Positions 33,089-33,265 of a stretch of DNA of 33,265 nt are shown here, piece after piece (the stretch's first letter is position 1; each line of letters opens with the position of its first letter). Origin of the DNA: CAIJKW01 sp964443365 (lineage in GTDB: Bacteria; Patescibacteriota; Minisyncoccia; Phycocordibacterales; CAIZLB01); contig CAYUCM010000002.1 of NCBI GenBank assembly GCA_964443365.1, positions 1 to 33,265 of the forward strand, read 5' to 3'. Made by a program: the position numbers and the translations under genes. The notes beneath the pieces are model-generated. The model was given only the letters and a program-made list of their open reading frames with translations, did not search any database and was not told the DNA's origin.

Positions 33089-33117
33089 TTGACATAATTC
33101 ATTTTGAAAAGTATAGT
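33089..33117 (+). promoter_or_regulatory. Strong promoter before the last ORF
   Basis: TTGACA (33089-33094), 17-base spacer, TATAGT (33112-33117). Expected start near 33124. The leader then folds as GATTGCAA, loop CTTTT, TTGCGATC (one G-U pair), giving a structured 5' end of about 70 bases before the ATG at 33194. Confidence 0.6.
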
Positions 33118-33193
33118 ACATCACAGAGATTGCAACTTTTTTGCGATCAAAAACCGACATTTCCAACCAAACAATCCAACCAAACAACAGCAT

Positions 33194-33265
33194 ATGTTTA
33201 TTCAAATAAGCACTATCATTCCGGGTGATGAAATTCCAGCGGCAGAGCTCCCGACGGGATATAAA
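33194..33265 (+). CDS. N-terminus of an unknown protein, cut by window end
   Basis: Twenty-four codons are open from an ATG to the right edge: MFIQISTIIPGDE, then IPAAELPTGYK. No family recognised. GC content is higher than in the Fic gene. It lies about 70 bases after the predicted start of a strong promoter, which supports it being real. No Shine-Dalgarno sequence is obvious. Confidence 0.4.
   Translation, partial: MFIQISTIIPGDEIPAAELPTGYK

Noticed and set aside
1..33265. CRISPR array, insertion sequence, integrase or tRNA gene
   Set aside because: No regularly spaced repeat series, transposase or recombinase motif, or cloverleaf with a TTCRA loop was found on reading both strands. The only long repeat is the fusA duplication.

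Overview
The window looks like a chromosomal piece of a Candidate Phyla Radiation (Patescibacteria, probably Parcubacteria-type) genome. The evidence is AT-rich DNA, very short spacers, mostly no Shine-Dalgarno sequences, standard stop codons including UGA, a compact type IV pilus locus next to glycolytic genes, a split ComEC, and large lineage-type hypothetical proteins. The phylum is an inference from style and gene content; no rRNA gene is present to confirm it.

Layout. (1) 1-3622, minus strand: start of the S10 operon read from the right, tuf-rpsJ-rplC-rplD-rplW-rplB(partial), driven by a good promoter at 3841-3868. (2) 3623-8504: an interruption between fusA and tuf, which are neighbours in the usual str operon. 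It holds a GC-shifted two-helix membrane ORF, a 201-bp perfect duplicate of the 3' end of fusA, a 1203-aa protein with a kinase-like C-terminus, and three related terminators. (3) 8505-11817: fusA-rpsG-rpsL. (4) 11995-14043: an orphan amino-acid-type binding protein divergent from a TrmB-type regulator, with palindromes at both promoters. (5) 14040-21501: M50 protease, rpmB, ComEC-type metallo-beta-lactamase, Fe/Mn superoxide dismutase, ComEC channel, a start-less winged-helix remnant, RNase HI with a C-terminal hybrid-binding-like domain, RecJ, and a HIT protein. (6) 21598-24209: a GC-shifted hypothetical ORF, then tpiA-pgk. (7) 24259-29953: type IV pilus operon pilB-pilC plus four minor-pilin-like genes in GspH-I-J-K order. 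(8) 30008-33265: an ABC exporter, an HTH-Fic protein under a promoter built on direct repeats, and a truncated ORF with a strong promoter.

How the parts fit. DNA uptake is a recurring theme: a pilus motor and minor pilins, the ComEC channel, a separate ComEC-like hydrolase and RecJ. That gives a plausible route for the fusA insertion by recombination, though nothing in the sequence proves it. Regulation shows a second pattern: at several genes the -10 box ends six or seven bases before the start codon, so the mRNAs are probably leaderless.

The observations most worth a second look are the 201-bp fusA duplication around the 1203-aa gene, the run of leaderless promoters, the start-less winged-helix ORF after RNase HI, the lost proline in the S12 decoding loop, and altered active-site loops in both glycolytic enzymes.
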